From Mixophyes australis (lineage: Eukaryota; Chordata; Amphibia; Anura; Limnodynastidae): a stretch of DNA of 64,000 bases. The stretch is taken from the NCBI GenBank assembly GCA_036250195.1, contig JAVHZZ010000062.1:310001-374000 (forward strand), given 5' to 3'. A model generated the notes under the pieces. That model was not told where the DNA came from. It was given only the letters and a program-made list of their open reading frames with translations, and made no database searches. Shown here piece by piece: positions 1-12,537 of this stretch (within the stretch, counting starts at the first letter, position 1; each line of letters opens with the position of its first letter). A program made the position numbers and the translations under genes.

Positions 1-179
1 TTTCTCATGACATTTCTAACATTGCCCACAATTATCAACTTTCTAAGTCTTTCTGAGCAGGAGAAATCGCAAAACATAGTCATTTCTTCATTGCCGTCCA
101 AAAACAACACTTTTTTGCATTTCTGTCTCACTTTCTCTTGTAAACAATGATTTACATCAATCCTTTTACATAATTCTTG
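1..179 (+). repeat. Reference monomer of the satellite (first complete unit)
   Basis: This unit serves as the numbering reference; position 1 is the first T of TTTCTCATGA. Visible landmarks are a TCATGA palindrome at 5-10 (a BspHI site that would cut nearly every unit), an A5 run at 100-104 and a T5-6 run at 112-116 about one helical turn apart, and a short dyad TGTAAA/TTTACA at 139-144 and 151-156 with a 6-bp loop. CpG sites lie in ATCGC (68-69) and GCCGT (95-96); the usual AACGC CpG at 108-109 is mutated to AACAC in this copy. This copy is a hybrid type: A-like in its left half (AGGAG, CAAAAC) and B-like in its right half (TTCTG, TTGTAAAC). I see no match to the 17-bp CENP-B box pattern. 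Confidence 0.95.
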
Positions 180-1253
180 TTTCTCATGACATTTCTAACA
201 TTGCCCACAATTATCAACTTTCTAAGTCTTTCTGAGCAGGAGAAATCGCAAAACATAGTCATTTCTTCATTGCCGTCCAAAAACAACGCTTTTTTGCATT
301 CCTGTCTCACTTTCTCTTAGAAACAATGATTTACATCAATCCTTTTACATAATTCTTGTTTCTCATGACATTTCTAACATTGCCCACAATTATCAACTTT
401 CTAAGTCTTTCTGAGCAGAAGAAATCGCAAAACATAGTCATTTCTTCATTGCCGTCCAAAAACAACGCTTTTTTGCATTCCTGTCTCACTTTCTCTTAGA
501 AACAATGATTTACATCAATCCTTTTACATAATTCTTGTTTCTCATGACATTTCTAACATTGCCCACAATTATCAACTTTCTAAGTCTTTCTGAGCAGGAG
601 AAATCGCAAAACATAGTCATTTCTTCATTGCCGTCCAAAAACAACGCTTTTTTGCATTTCTGTCTCACTTTCTCTTAGAAACAATGATTTACATCAATCC
701 TTTTACATAATTCTTGTTTCTCATGACATTTCTAACATTGCCCACAATTATCAACTTTCTAAGTCTTTCTGAGCAGGAGAAATCGCAAAACATAGTCATT
801 TCTTCATTGCCGTACAAAAACAACGCTTTTTTGCATTCCTGTCTCACTTTCTCTTAGAAACAATGATTTACATCAATCCTTTTACATAATTCTTGTTTCT
901 CATGACATTTCTAACATTGTCCACAATTATCAACTTTCTAAGTCTTTCTGAGCAGGAGAAATCGCAAAACATAGTCATTTCTTCATTGCCGTACAAAAAC
1001 AACGCTTTTTTGCATTCCTGTCTCACTTTCTCTTAGAAACAATGATTTACATCAATCCTTTTACATAATTCTTGTTTCTCATGACATTTCTAACATTGCC
1101 CACAATTATCAACTTTCTAAGTCTTTCTGAGCAGGAGAAATCGCAAAACATAGTCATTTCTTCATTGCCGTCCAAAAACAACGCTTTTTTGCATTCCTGT
1201 CTCACTTTCTCTTAGAAACAATGATTTACATCAATCCTTTTACATAATTCTTG

Positions 1254-3583
1254 TTTCTCATGACATTTCTAACATTGCCCACAATTATCAACTTTCTAAG
1301 TCTTTCTGAGCAGGAGAAATCGCAAAACATAGTCATTTCTTCATTGCCGTACAAAAACAACGCTTTTTTGCATTCCTGTCTCACTTTCTCTTAGAAACAA
1401 TGATTTACATCAATCCTTTTACATAATTCTTGTTTCTCATGACATTTCTAACATTGCCCACAATTATCAACTTTCTAAGTCTTTCTGAGCAGGAGAAATC
1501 GCAAAACATAGTCATTTCTTCATTGCCGTACAAAAACAACGCTTTTTTGCATTCCTGTCTCACTTTCTCTTAGAAACAATGATTTACATCAATCCTTTTA
1601 CATAATTCTTGTTTCTCATGACATTTCTAACATTGCCCACAATTATCAACTTTCTAAGTCTTTCTGAGCAGGAGAAATTGCAAAACATAGTCATTTCTTC
1701 ATTGCCGTACAAAAACAACGCTTTTTTGCATTCCTGTCTCACTTTCTCTTGTAAACAATGATTTACATCAATCCTTTTACATAATTCTTGTTTCTCATGA
1801 CATTTCTAACATTGCCCACAATTATCAACTTTCTAAGTCTTTCTGAGCACGATAAATTGCAAAACATAGTCATTTCTTCATTGCCGTCCAAAAACAACGC
1901 TTTTTTGCATTTCTGTCTCACTTTCTCTTGTAAACAATGATTTACATCAATCCTTTTACATAATTCTTATTTCTCATGACATTTCTAACATTGCCCACAA
2001 TTATCAACTTTCTAAGTCTTTCTGAGCAGGAGAAATCGCAAAACATAGTCATTTCTTCATTGCCGTCCAAAAACAACGCTTTTTTGCATTCCTGTCTCAC
2101 TTTCTCTTAGAAACAATGATTTACATCAATCCTTTTACATAATTCTTGTTTCTCATGACATTTCTAACATTGCCCACAATTATCAACTTTCTAAGTCTTT
2201 CTGAGCACGAGAAATCGCGAAATATAGTCATTTCTTCATTGCCGTCCAAAAACAACGCTTTTTTGCATTTCTGTCTCACTTTCTCTTGTAAACAATGATT
2301 TACATCAATCCTTTTACATAATTCTTTTTTCTCATGACATTTCTAACATTGCCCACAATTATCAACTTTCTAAGTCTTTCTGAGCAGGAGAAAGCGCAAA
2401 ACATAGTCATTTCTTCATTGCCGTCCAAAAACAACGCTTTTTTGCATTTCTGTCTCACTTTCTCTTGTAAACAATGATTTACATCAATCCTTTTACATAA
2501 TTCTTGTTTCTCATGACATTTCTAACATTGCCCACAATTATCAACTTTCTAAGTCTTTCTGAGCAGGAGAAATCGCAAAACATAGTCATTTCTTCATTGC
2601 CGTCCAAAAACAACGCTTTTTTGCATTCCTGTCTCACTTTCTCTTAGAAACAATGATTTACATCAATCCTTTTACATAATTCTTGTTTCTCATGACATTT
2701 CTAACATTGCCCACAATTATCAACTTTCTAAGTCTTTCTGAGCAGGAGAAATCGCAAAACATAGTCATTTCTTCATTGCCGTCCAAAAACAACGCTTTTT
2801 TGCATTCCTGTCTCACTTTCTCTTAGAAACAATGATTTACATCAAAATCCTTTTACATAATTCTTGTTCCTCATGACATTTCTAACATTGCCCACAATTA
2901 TCAACTTTCTAAGTCTTTCTGAGCACGAGAAATCGCGAAATATAGTCATTTCTTCATTGCCGTCCAAAAACAACGCTTTTTTGCATTTCTGTCTCACTTT
3001 CTCTTGTAAACAATGATTTACATCAATCCTTTTACATAATTCTTGTTTCTCATGACATTTCTAACATTGCCCACAATTATCAACTTTCTAAGTCTTTCTG
3101 AGCAGGAGAAATCGCAAAACATAGTCATTTCTTCATTGCCGTCCAAAAACAACGCTTTTTTGCATTCCTGTCTCACTTTCTCTTAGAAACAATGATTTAC
3201 ATCAATCCTTTTACATAATTCTTGTTTCTCATGACATTTCTAACATTGCCCACAATTATCAACTTTCTAAGTCTTTCTGAGCAGGAGAAATCGCAAAACA
3301 TAGTCATTTCTTCATTGCCGTCCAAAAACAACGCTTTTTTGCATTCCTGTCTCACTTTCTCTTAGAAACAATGATTTACATCAATCCTTTTACATAATTC
3401 TTGTTTCTCATGACATTTCTAACATTGCCCACAATTATTAAACTTTCTAAGTCTTTCTGAGCAGGAGAAATCGCAAAACATAGTCATTTCTTCATTGCCG
3501 TCCAAAAACAACGCTTTTTTGCATTCCTGTCTCACTTTCTCTTAGAAACAATGATTTACATCAATCCTTTTACATAATTCTTG
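1254..3583 (+). repeat. Marked satellite block, copy 1 (13 units)
   Basis: This block is defined by an ordered set of rare variants: GCCGTACAAA units at about 1350-1709, AAATTGC at about 1677, GATAAATTGC at 1851, GAAAGCGC at about 2390, GTTCCTCATGA at about 2867 and ATTATTAAAC at about 3434. The same order recurs 3583 bp downstream. Differences between copies include an extra AA in ATCAAAATCC at 2841-2850 and ATTCTTATTTC near 1965, both only in this copy. It represents a multi-unit duplication within the array rather than a function. Confidence 0.88.
2149..2327 (+). repeat. Representative type B monomer
   Basis: Type B differs from the common type A at six linked positions: GAGCACGAG for GAGCAGGAG, CGCGAAATATAG for CGCAAAACATAG (two changes), GCATTTCTG for GCATTCCTG, and CTTGTAAAC for CTTAGAAAC (two changes). 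This makes the types about 97% identical. The CGCG change creates a TCGCGA palindrome (NruI site) at 2215-2220, absent from type A. Type B units are scattered singly or in pairs through both arms (for example near 2900, 4360, 5800, 10090, 13310, 18440, 18610, and in complement at 43190, 45339 and 47488). They serve as markers for reading block duplications. Confidence 0.9.
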
Positions 3584-4836
3584 TTTCTCATGACTTTTCT
3601 AACATTGCCCACAATTATCAACTTTCTAAGTCTTTCTGAGCAGGAGAAATCGCAAAACATAGTCATTTCTTCATTGCCGTCCAAAAACAACGCTTTTTTG
3701 CATTCCTGTCTCACTTTCTCTTAGAAACAATGATTTACATCAATCCTTTTACATAATTCTTGTTTCTCATGACATTTCTAACATTGCCCACAATTATCAA
3801 CTTTCTAAGTCTTTCTGAGCAGGAGAAATCGCAAAACATAGTCATTTCTTCATTGCCGTCCAAAAACAACGCTTTTTTGCATTTCTGTCTCACTTTCTCT
3901 TAGAAACAATGATTTACATCAATCCTTTTACATAATTCTTGTTTCTCATGACATTTCTAATATTGCCCACAATTATCAACTTTCTAAGTCTTTCTGAGCA
4001 GGAGAAATCGCAAAACATAGTCATTTCTTCATTGCCGTCCAAAAACAACGCTTTTTTGCATTCCTGTCTCACTTTCTCTTAGAAACAATGATTTACATCA
4101 ATCCTTTTACATAATTCTTGTTTCTCATGACATTTCTAACATTGCCCACAATTATCAACTTTCTAAGTCTTTCTGAGCAGGAGAAATCGCAAAACATAGT
4201 CATTTCTTCATTGCCGTCCAAAAACAACGCTTTTTTGCATTCCTGTCTCACTTTCTCTTAGAAACAATGATTTACATCAATCCTTTTACATAATTCTTGT
4301 TTCTCATGACATTTCTAACATTGCCCACAATTATCAACTTTCTAAGTCTTTCTGAGCACGAGAAATCGCGAAATATAGTCATTTCTTCATTGCCGTCCAA
4401 AAACAACGCTTTTTTGCATTTCTGTCTCACTTTCTCTTGTAAACAATGATTTACATCAATCCTTTTACATAATTCTTGTTTCTCATGACATTTCTAACAT
4501 TGCCCACAATTATCAACTTTCTAAGTCTTTCTGAGCAGGAGAAATCGCAAAACATAGTCATTTCTTCATTGCCGTCCAAAAACAACGCTTTTTTGCATTC
4601 CTGTCTCACTTTCTCTTAGAAACAATGATTTACATCAATCCTTTTACATAATTCTTGTTTCTCATGACATTTCTAACATTGCCCACAATTATCAACTTTC
4701 TAAGTCTTTCTGAGCAGGAGAAATCGCAAAACATAGTCATTTCTTCATTGCCGTCCAAAAACAACGCTTTTTTGCATTCCTGTCTCACTTTCTCTTAGAA
4801 ACAATGATTTACATCAATCCTTTTACATAATTCTTG

Positions 4837-7164
4837 TTTCTCATGACATTTCTAACATTGCCCACAATTATCAACTTTCTAAGTCTTTCTGAGCAGGAGA
4901 AATCGCAAAACATAGTCATTTCTTCATTGCCGTACAAAAACAACGCTTTTTTGCATTCCTGTCTCACTTTCTCTTAGAAACAATGATTTACATCAATCCT
5001 TTTACATAATTCTTGTTTCTCATGACATTTCTAACATTGCCCACAATTATCAACTTTCTAAGTCTTTCTGAGCAGGAGAAATCGCAAAACATAGTCATTT
5101 CTTCATTGCCGTACAAAAACAACGCTTTTTTGCATTCCTGTCTCACTTTCTCTTAGAAACAATGATTTACATCAATCCTTTTACATAATTCTTGTTTCTC
5201 ATGACATTTCTAACATTGCCCACAATTATCAACTTTCTAAGTCTTTCTGAGCAGGAGAAATTGCAAAACATAGTCATTTCTTCATTGCCGTACAAAAACA
5301 ACGCTTTTTTGCATTCCTGTCTCACTTTCTCTTGTAAACAATGATTTACATCAATCCTTTTACATAATTCTTGTTTCTCATGACATTTCTAACATTGCCC
5401 ACAATTATCAACTTTCTAAGTCTTTCTGAGCACGATAAATTGCAAAACATAGTCATTTCTTCATTGCCGTCCAAAAACAACGCTTTTTTGCATTTCTGTC
5501 TCACTTTCTCTTGTAAACAATGATTTACATCAATCCTTTTACATAATTCTTGTTTCTCATGACATTTCTAACATTGCCCACAATTATCAACTTTCTAAGT
5601 CTTTCTGAGCAGGAGAAATCGCAAAACATAGTCATTTCTTCATTGCCGTCCAAAAACAACGCTTTTTTGCATTCCTGTCTCACTTTCTTTTAGAAACAAT
5701 GATTTACATCAATCCTTTTACATAATTCTTGTTTCTCATGACATTTCTAACATTGCCCACAATTATCAACTTTCTAAGTCTTTCTGAGCACGAGAAATCG
5801 CGAAATATAGTCATTTCTTCATTGCCGTCCAAAAACAACGCTTTTTTGCATTTCTGTCTCACTTTCTCTTGTAAACAATGATTTACATCAATCCTTTTAC
5901 ATAATTCTTTTTTCTCATGACATTTCTAACATTGCCCACAATTATCAACTTTCTAAGTCTTTCTGAGCAGGAGAAAGCGCAAAACATAGTCATTTCTTCA
6001 TTGCCGTCCAAAAACAACGCTTTTTTGCATTTCTGTCTCACTTTCTCTTGTAAACAATGATTTACATCAATCCTTTTACATAATTCTTGTTTCTCATGAC
6101 ATTTCTAACATTGCCCACAATTATCAACTTTCTAAGTCTTTCTGAGCAGGAGAAATCGCAAAACATAGTCATTTCTTCATTGCCGTCCAAAAACAACGCT
6201 TTTTTGCATTCCTGTCTCACTTTCTCTTAGAAACAATGATTTACATCAATCCTTTTACATAATTCTTGTTTCTCATGACATTTCTAACATTGCCCACAAT
6301 TATCAACTTTCTAAGTCTTTCTGAGCAGGAGAAATCGCAAAACATAGTCATTTCTTCATTGCCGTCCAAAAACAACGCTTTTTTGCATTCCTGTCTCACT
6401 TTCTCTTAGAAACAATGATTTACATCAATCCTTTTACATAATTCTTGTTCCTCATGACATTTCTAACATTGCCCACAATTATCAACTTTCTAAGTCTTTC
6501 TGAGCACGAGAAATCGCGAAATATAGTCATTTCTTCATTGCCGTCCAAAAACAACGCTTTTTTGCATTTCTGTCTCACTTTCTCTTGTAAACAATGATTT
6601 ACATCAATCCTTTTACATAATTCTTGTTTCTCATGACATTTCTAACATTGCCCACAATTATCAACTTTCTAAGTCTTTCTGAGCAGGAGAAATCGCAAAA
6701 CATAGTCATTTCTTCATTGCCGTCCAAAAACAACGCTTTTTTGCATTCCTGTCTCACTTTCTCTTAGAAACAATGATTTACATCAATCCTTTTACATAAT
6801 TCTTGTTTCTCATGACATTTCTAACATTGCCCACAATTATCAACTTTCTAAGTCTTTCTGAGCAGGAGAAATCGCAAAACATAGTCATTTCTTCATTGCC
6901 GTCCAAAAACAACGCTTTTTTGCATTCCTGTCTCACTTTCTCTTAGAAACAATGATTTACATCAATCCTTTTACATAATTCTTGTTTCTCATGACATTTC
7001 TAACATTGCCCACAATTATTAAACTTTCTAAGTCTTTCTGAGCAGGAGAAATCGCAAAACATAGTCATTTCTTCATTGCCGTCCAAAAACAACGCTTTTT
7101 TGCATTCCTGTCTCACTTTCTCTTAGAAACAATGATTTACATCAATCCTTTTACATAATTCTTG
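4837..7164 (+). repeat. Marked satellite block, copy 2 (offset 3583 bp)
   Basis: This carries the same ordered variants as copy 1: GCCGTACAAA at about 4933, 5112 and 5291, GATAAATTGC at 5434, GAAAGCGC at about 5973, GTTCCTC at about 6447 and ATTATTAAAC at about 7013. The offset falls from 3583 to 3581 after the 2-bp insertion private to copy 1. This copy has its own CTTTCTTTTAG change near 5690, which is inherited by the next copy, so that copy was made from this one. Confidence 0.88.
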
Positions 7165-7701
7165 TTTCTCATGACATTTCTAACATTGCCCACAATTATC
7201 AACTTTCTAAGTCTTTCTGAGCAGGAGAAATCGCAAAACATAGTCATTTCTTCATTGCCGTCCAAAAACAACGCTTTTTTGCATTCCTGTCTCACTTTCT
7301 CTTAGAAACAATGATTTACATCAATCCTTTTACATAATTCTTGTTTCTCATGACATTTCTAACATTGCCCACAATTATCAACTTTCTAAGTCTTTCTGAG
7401 CACGAGAAATCGCGAAATATAGTCATTTCTTCATTGCCGTCCAAAAACAACGCTTTTTTGCATTTCAGTCTCACTTTCTCTTGTAAACAATGATTTACAT
7501 CAATCCTTTTACATAATTCTTGTTTCTCATGACATTTCTAACATTGCCCACAATTATCAACTTTCTAAGTCTTTCTGAGCAGGAGAAATCGCAAAACATA
7601 GTCATTTCTTCATTGCCGTCCAAAAACAACGCTTTTTTGCATTCCTGTCTCACTTTCTCTTAGAAACAATGATTTACATCAATCCTTTTACATAATTCTT
7701 G

Positions 7702-10029
7702 TTTCTCATGACATTTCTAACATTGCCCACAATTATCAACTTTCTAAGTCTTTCTGAGCACGATAAATTGCAAAACATAGTCATTTCTTCATTGCCGTCC
7801 AAAAACAACGCTTTTTTGCATTTCTGTCTCACTTTCTCTTGTAAACAATGATTTACATCAATCCTTTTACATAATTCTTGTTTCTCATGACATTTCTAAC
7901 ATTGCCCACAATTATCAACTTTCTAAGTCTTTCTGAGCAGGAGAAATCGCAAAACATAGTCATTTCTTCATTGCCGTCCAAAAACAACGCTTTTTTGCAT
8001 TCCTGTCTCACTTTCTTTTAGAAACAATGATTTACATCAATCCTTTTACATAATTCTTGTTTCTCATGACATTTCTAACATTGCCCACAATTATCAACTT
8101 TCTAAGTCTTTCTGAGCACGAGAAATCGCGAAATATAGTCATTTCTTCATTGCCGTCCAAAAACAACGCTTTTTTGCATTTCTGTCTCACTTTCTCTTGT
8201 AAACAATGATTTACATCAATCCTTTTACATAATTCTTTTTTCTCATGACATTTCTAACATTGCCCACAATTATCAACTTTCTAAGTCTTTCTGAGCAGGA
8301 GAAAGCGCAAAACATAGTCATTTCTTCATTGCCGTCCAAAAACAACGCTTTTTTGCATTTCTGTCTCACTTTCTCTTGTAAACAATGATTTACATCAATC
8401 CTTTTACATAATTCTTGTTTCTCATGACATTTCTAACATTGCCCACAATTATCAACTTTCTAAGTCTTTCTGAGCAGGAGAAATCGCAAAACATAGTCAT
8501 TTCTTCATTGCCGTCCAAAAACAACGCTTTTTTGCATTCCTGTCTCACTTTCTCTTAGAAACAATGATTTACATCAATCCTTTTACATAATTCTTGTTTC
8601 TCATGACATTTCTAACATTGCCCACAATTATCAACTTTCTAAGTCTTTCTGAGCAGGAGAAATCGCAAAACATAGTCATTTCTTCATTGCCGTCCAAAAA
8701 CAACGCTTTTTTGCATTCCTGTCTCACTTTCTCTTAGAAACAATGATTTACATCAATCCTTTTACATAATTCTTGTTCCTCATGACATTTCTAACATTGC
8801 CCACAATTATCAACTTTCTAAGTCTTTCTGAGCACGAGAAATCGCGAAATATAGTCATTTCTTCATTGCCGTCCAAAAACAACGCTTTTTTGCATTTCTG
8901 TCTCACTTTCTCTTGTAAACAATGATTTACATCAATCCTTTTACATAATTCTTGTTTCTCATGACATTTCTAACATTGCCCACAATTATCAACTTTCTAA
9001 GTCTTTCTGAGCAGGAGAAATCGCAAAACATAGTCATTTCTTCATTGCCGTCCAAAAACAACGCTTTTTTGCATTCCTGTCTCACTTTCTCTTAGAAACA
9101 ATGATTTACATCAATCCTTTTACATAATTCTTGTTTCTCATGACATTTCTAACATTGCCCACAATTATCAACTTTCTAAGTCTTTCTGAGCAGGAGAAAT
9201 CGCAAAACATAGTCATTTCTTCATTGCCGTCCAAAAACAACGCTTTTTTGCATTCCTGTCTCACTTTCTCTTAGAAACAATGATTTACATCAATCCTTTT
9301 ACATAATTCTTGTTTCTCATGACATTTCTAACATTGCCCACAATTATTAAACTTTCTAAGTCTTTCTGAGCAGGAGAAATCGCAAAACATAGTCATTTCT
9401 TCATTGCCGTCCAAAAACAACGCTTTTTTGCATTCCTGTCTCACTTTCTCTTAGAAACAATGATTTACATCAATCCTTTTACATAATTCTTGTTTCTCAT
9501 GACATTTCTAACATTGCCCACAATTATCAACTTTCTAAGTCTTTCTGAGCAGGAGAAATCGCAAAACATAGTCATTTCTTCATTGCCGTCCAAAAACAAC
9601 GCTTTTTTGCATTCCTGTCTCACTTTCTCTTAGAAACAATGATTTACATCAATCCTTTTACATAATTCTTGTTTCTCATGACATTTCTAACATTGCCCAC
9701 AATTATCAACTTTCTAAGTCTTTCTGAGCACGAGAAATCGCGAAATATAGTCATTTCTTCATTGCCGTCCAAAAACAACGCTTTTTTGCATTTCAGTCTC
9801 ACTTTCTCTTGTAAACAATGATTTACATCAATCCTTTTACATAATTCTTGTTTCTCATGACATTTCTAACATTGCCCACAATTATCAACTTTCTAAGTCT
9901 TTCTGAGCAGGAGAAATCGCAAAACATAGTCATTTCTTCATTGCCGTCCAAAAACAACGCTTTTTTGCATTCCTGTCTCACTTTCTCTTAGAAACAATTA
10001 TTTACATCAATCCTTTTACATAATTCTTG
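7702..10029 (+). repeat. 13-unit tandem duplicate of 5374-7701 (2328 bp)
   Basis: GATAAATTGC (5434 and 7762), CTTTCTTTTAG (about 5690 and 8018), GAAAGCGC (about 5973 and 8301), ATTATTAAAC (7012 and 9340) and GCATTTCAG (7461 and 9789) all recur at exactly 2328 bp, which is 13 units plus the 1-bp insertion. The two copies abut, as expected of a recent unequal crossover. After about 10090 the next unit is an ordinary type B rather than the GATAAATTGC unit, which marks the end. Confidence 0.9.
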
Positions 10030-12537
10030 TTTCTCATGACATTTCTAACATTGCCCACAATTATCAACTTTCTAAGTCTTTCTGAGCACGAGAAATCGCG
10101 AAATATAGTCATTTCTTCATTGCCGTCCAAAAACAACGCTTTTTTGCATTTCTGTCTCACTTTCTCTTGTAAACAATGATTTACATCAATCCTTTTACAT
10201 AATTCTTGTTTCTCATGACATTTCTAACATTGCCCACAATTATCAACTTTCTAAGTCTTTCTGAGCAGGAGAAATCGCAAAACATAGTCATTTCTTCATT
10301 GCCGTCCAAAAACAACGCTTTTTTGCATTTCTGTCTCACTTTCTCTTGTAAACAATGATTTACATCAATCCTTTTACATAATTCTTGTTTCTCATGACAT
10401 TTCTAACATTGCCCACAATTATCAACTTTCTAAGTCTTTCTGAGCAGGAGAAATCGCAAAACATAGTCATTTCTTCATTGCCGTCCAAAAACAACGCTTT
10501 TTTGCATTTCTGTCTCACTTTCTCTTGTAAACAATGATTTACATCAATCCTTTTACATAATTCTTGTTTCTCATGACATTTCTAACATTGCCCACAATTA
10601 TCAACTTTCTAAGTCTTTCTGAGCACGAGAAATCGCGAAATATAGTCATTTCTTCATTGCCGTCCAAAAACAACGCTTTTTTGCATTTCTGTCTCACTTT
10701 CTCTTGTAAACAATGATTTACATCAATCCTTTTACATAATTCTTGTTTCTCATGACATTTCTAACATTGCCCACAATTATCAACTTTCTAAGTCTTTCTG
10801 AGCAGGAGAAATCGCAAAACATAGTCATTTCTTCATTGCCGTCCAAAAACAACGCTTTTTTGCATTTCTGTCTCACTTTCTCTTGTAAACAATGATTTAC
10901 ATCAATCCTTTTACATAATTCTTGTTTCTCATGACATTTCTAACATTGCCCACAATTATCAACTTTATAAGTCTTTCTGAGCAGGAGAAATCGCAAAACA
11001 TAGTCATTTCTTCATTGCCGTCCAAAAACAACGCTTTTTTTGCATTCCTGTCTCACTTTCTCTTAGAAACAATGATTTACATCAATCCTTTTACATAATT
11101 CTTGTTTCTCATGACATTTCTAACATTGCCCACAATTATCAACTTTCTAAGTCTTTCTGAGCAGGAGAAATCGCAAAACATAGTCATTTCTTCATTGCCG
11201 TCCAAAAACAACGCTTTTTTGCATTCCTGTCTCACTTTCTCTTAGAAACAATGATTTACATCAATCCTTTTACATAATTCTTGTTTCTCATGACATTTCT
11301 AACATTGCCCACAATTATCAACTTTCTAAGTCTTTCTGAGCACGAGAAATCGCGAAATATGGTCATTTCTTCATTGCCGTCCAAAAACAACGCTTTTTTT
11401 GCATTTCTGTCTCACTTTCTCTTGTAAACAATGATTTACATCAATCCTTTTACATAATTCTTGTTTCTCATGACATTTCTAACATTGCCCACAGTTATCA
11501 ACTTTCTAAGTCTTTCTGAGCAGGAGAAATCGCAAAACATAGTCATTTCTTCATTGCCGTCCAAAAACAACGCTTTTTTGCATTCCTGTCTCACTTTCTC
11601 TTAGAAACAATGATTTACATCAATCCTTTTACATAATTCTTGTTTCTCATGACATTTCTAACATTGCCCACAATTATCAACTTTCTAAGTCTTTCTGAGC
11701 AGGAGAAATCGCAAAACATAGTCATTTCTTCATTGCCGTCCAAAAACAACGCTTTTTTGCATTCCTGTCTCACTTTCTCTTAGAAACAATGATTTACATC
11801 AATCCTTTTACATAATTCTTGTTTCTCATGACATTTCTAACTTTGCCCACAATTATCAACTTTCTAAGTCTTTCTGAGCACGAGAAATCGCAAAACATAG
11901 TCATTTCTTCATTGCCGTCCAAAAACAACGCTTTTTTGCATTCCTGTCTCACTTTCTCTTAGAAACAATGATTTACATCAATCCTTTTACATAATTCTTG
12001 TTTCTCATGACATTTCTAACATTGCCCACAATTATCAACTTTCTAAGTCTTTCTGAGCAGGAGAAATCGCAAAACATAGTCATTTCTTCATTGCCGTCCA
12101 AAAACAACGCTTTTTTGCATTCCTGTCTCACTTTCTCTTAGAAACAATGATTTACATCAATCCTTTTACATAATTCTTGTTTCTCATGACATTTCTAACA
12201 TTGCCCACAATTATCAACTTTCTAAGTCTTTCTGAGCACGAGAAATCGCGAAATATAGTCATTTCTTCATTGCCGTCCAAAAACAACGCTTTTTTGCATT
12301 TCAGTCTCACTTTCTCTTGTAAACAATGATTTACATCAATCCTTTTACATAATTCTTGTTTCTCATGACATTTCTAACATTGCCCACAATTATCAACTTT
12401 CTAAGTCTTTCTGAGCAGGAGAAATCGCAAAACATAGTCATTTCTTCATTGCCGTCCAAAAACAACGCTTTTTTGCATTCCTGTCTCACTTTCTCTTAGA
12501 AACAATGATTTACATCAATCCTTTTACATAATTCTTG

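Noticed and set aside
111..120. Polyadenylation, promoter or terminator signals in the A/T-rich tracts
   Set aside because: The T6 and A5 runs recur in every unit with no adjacent gene. Such short motifs are expected by chance in 34% G+C DNA.
1..179. Known centromeric satellites of similar length (Arabidopsis 178-180 bp, human alpha 171 bp)
   Set aside because: Length is similar, but I see no resemblance in sequence to those families as I know them and no CENP-B box. Length near one nucleosome repeat is common to many unrelated satellites.
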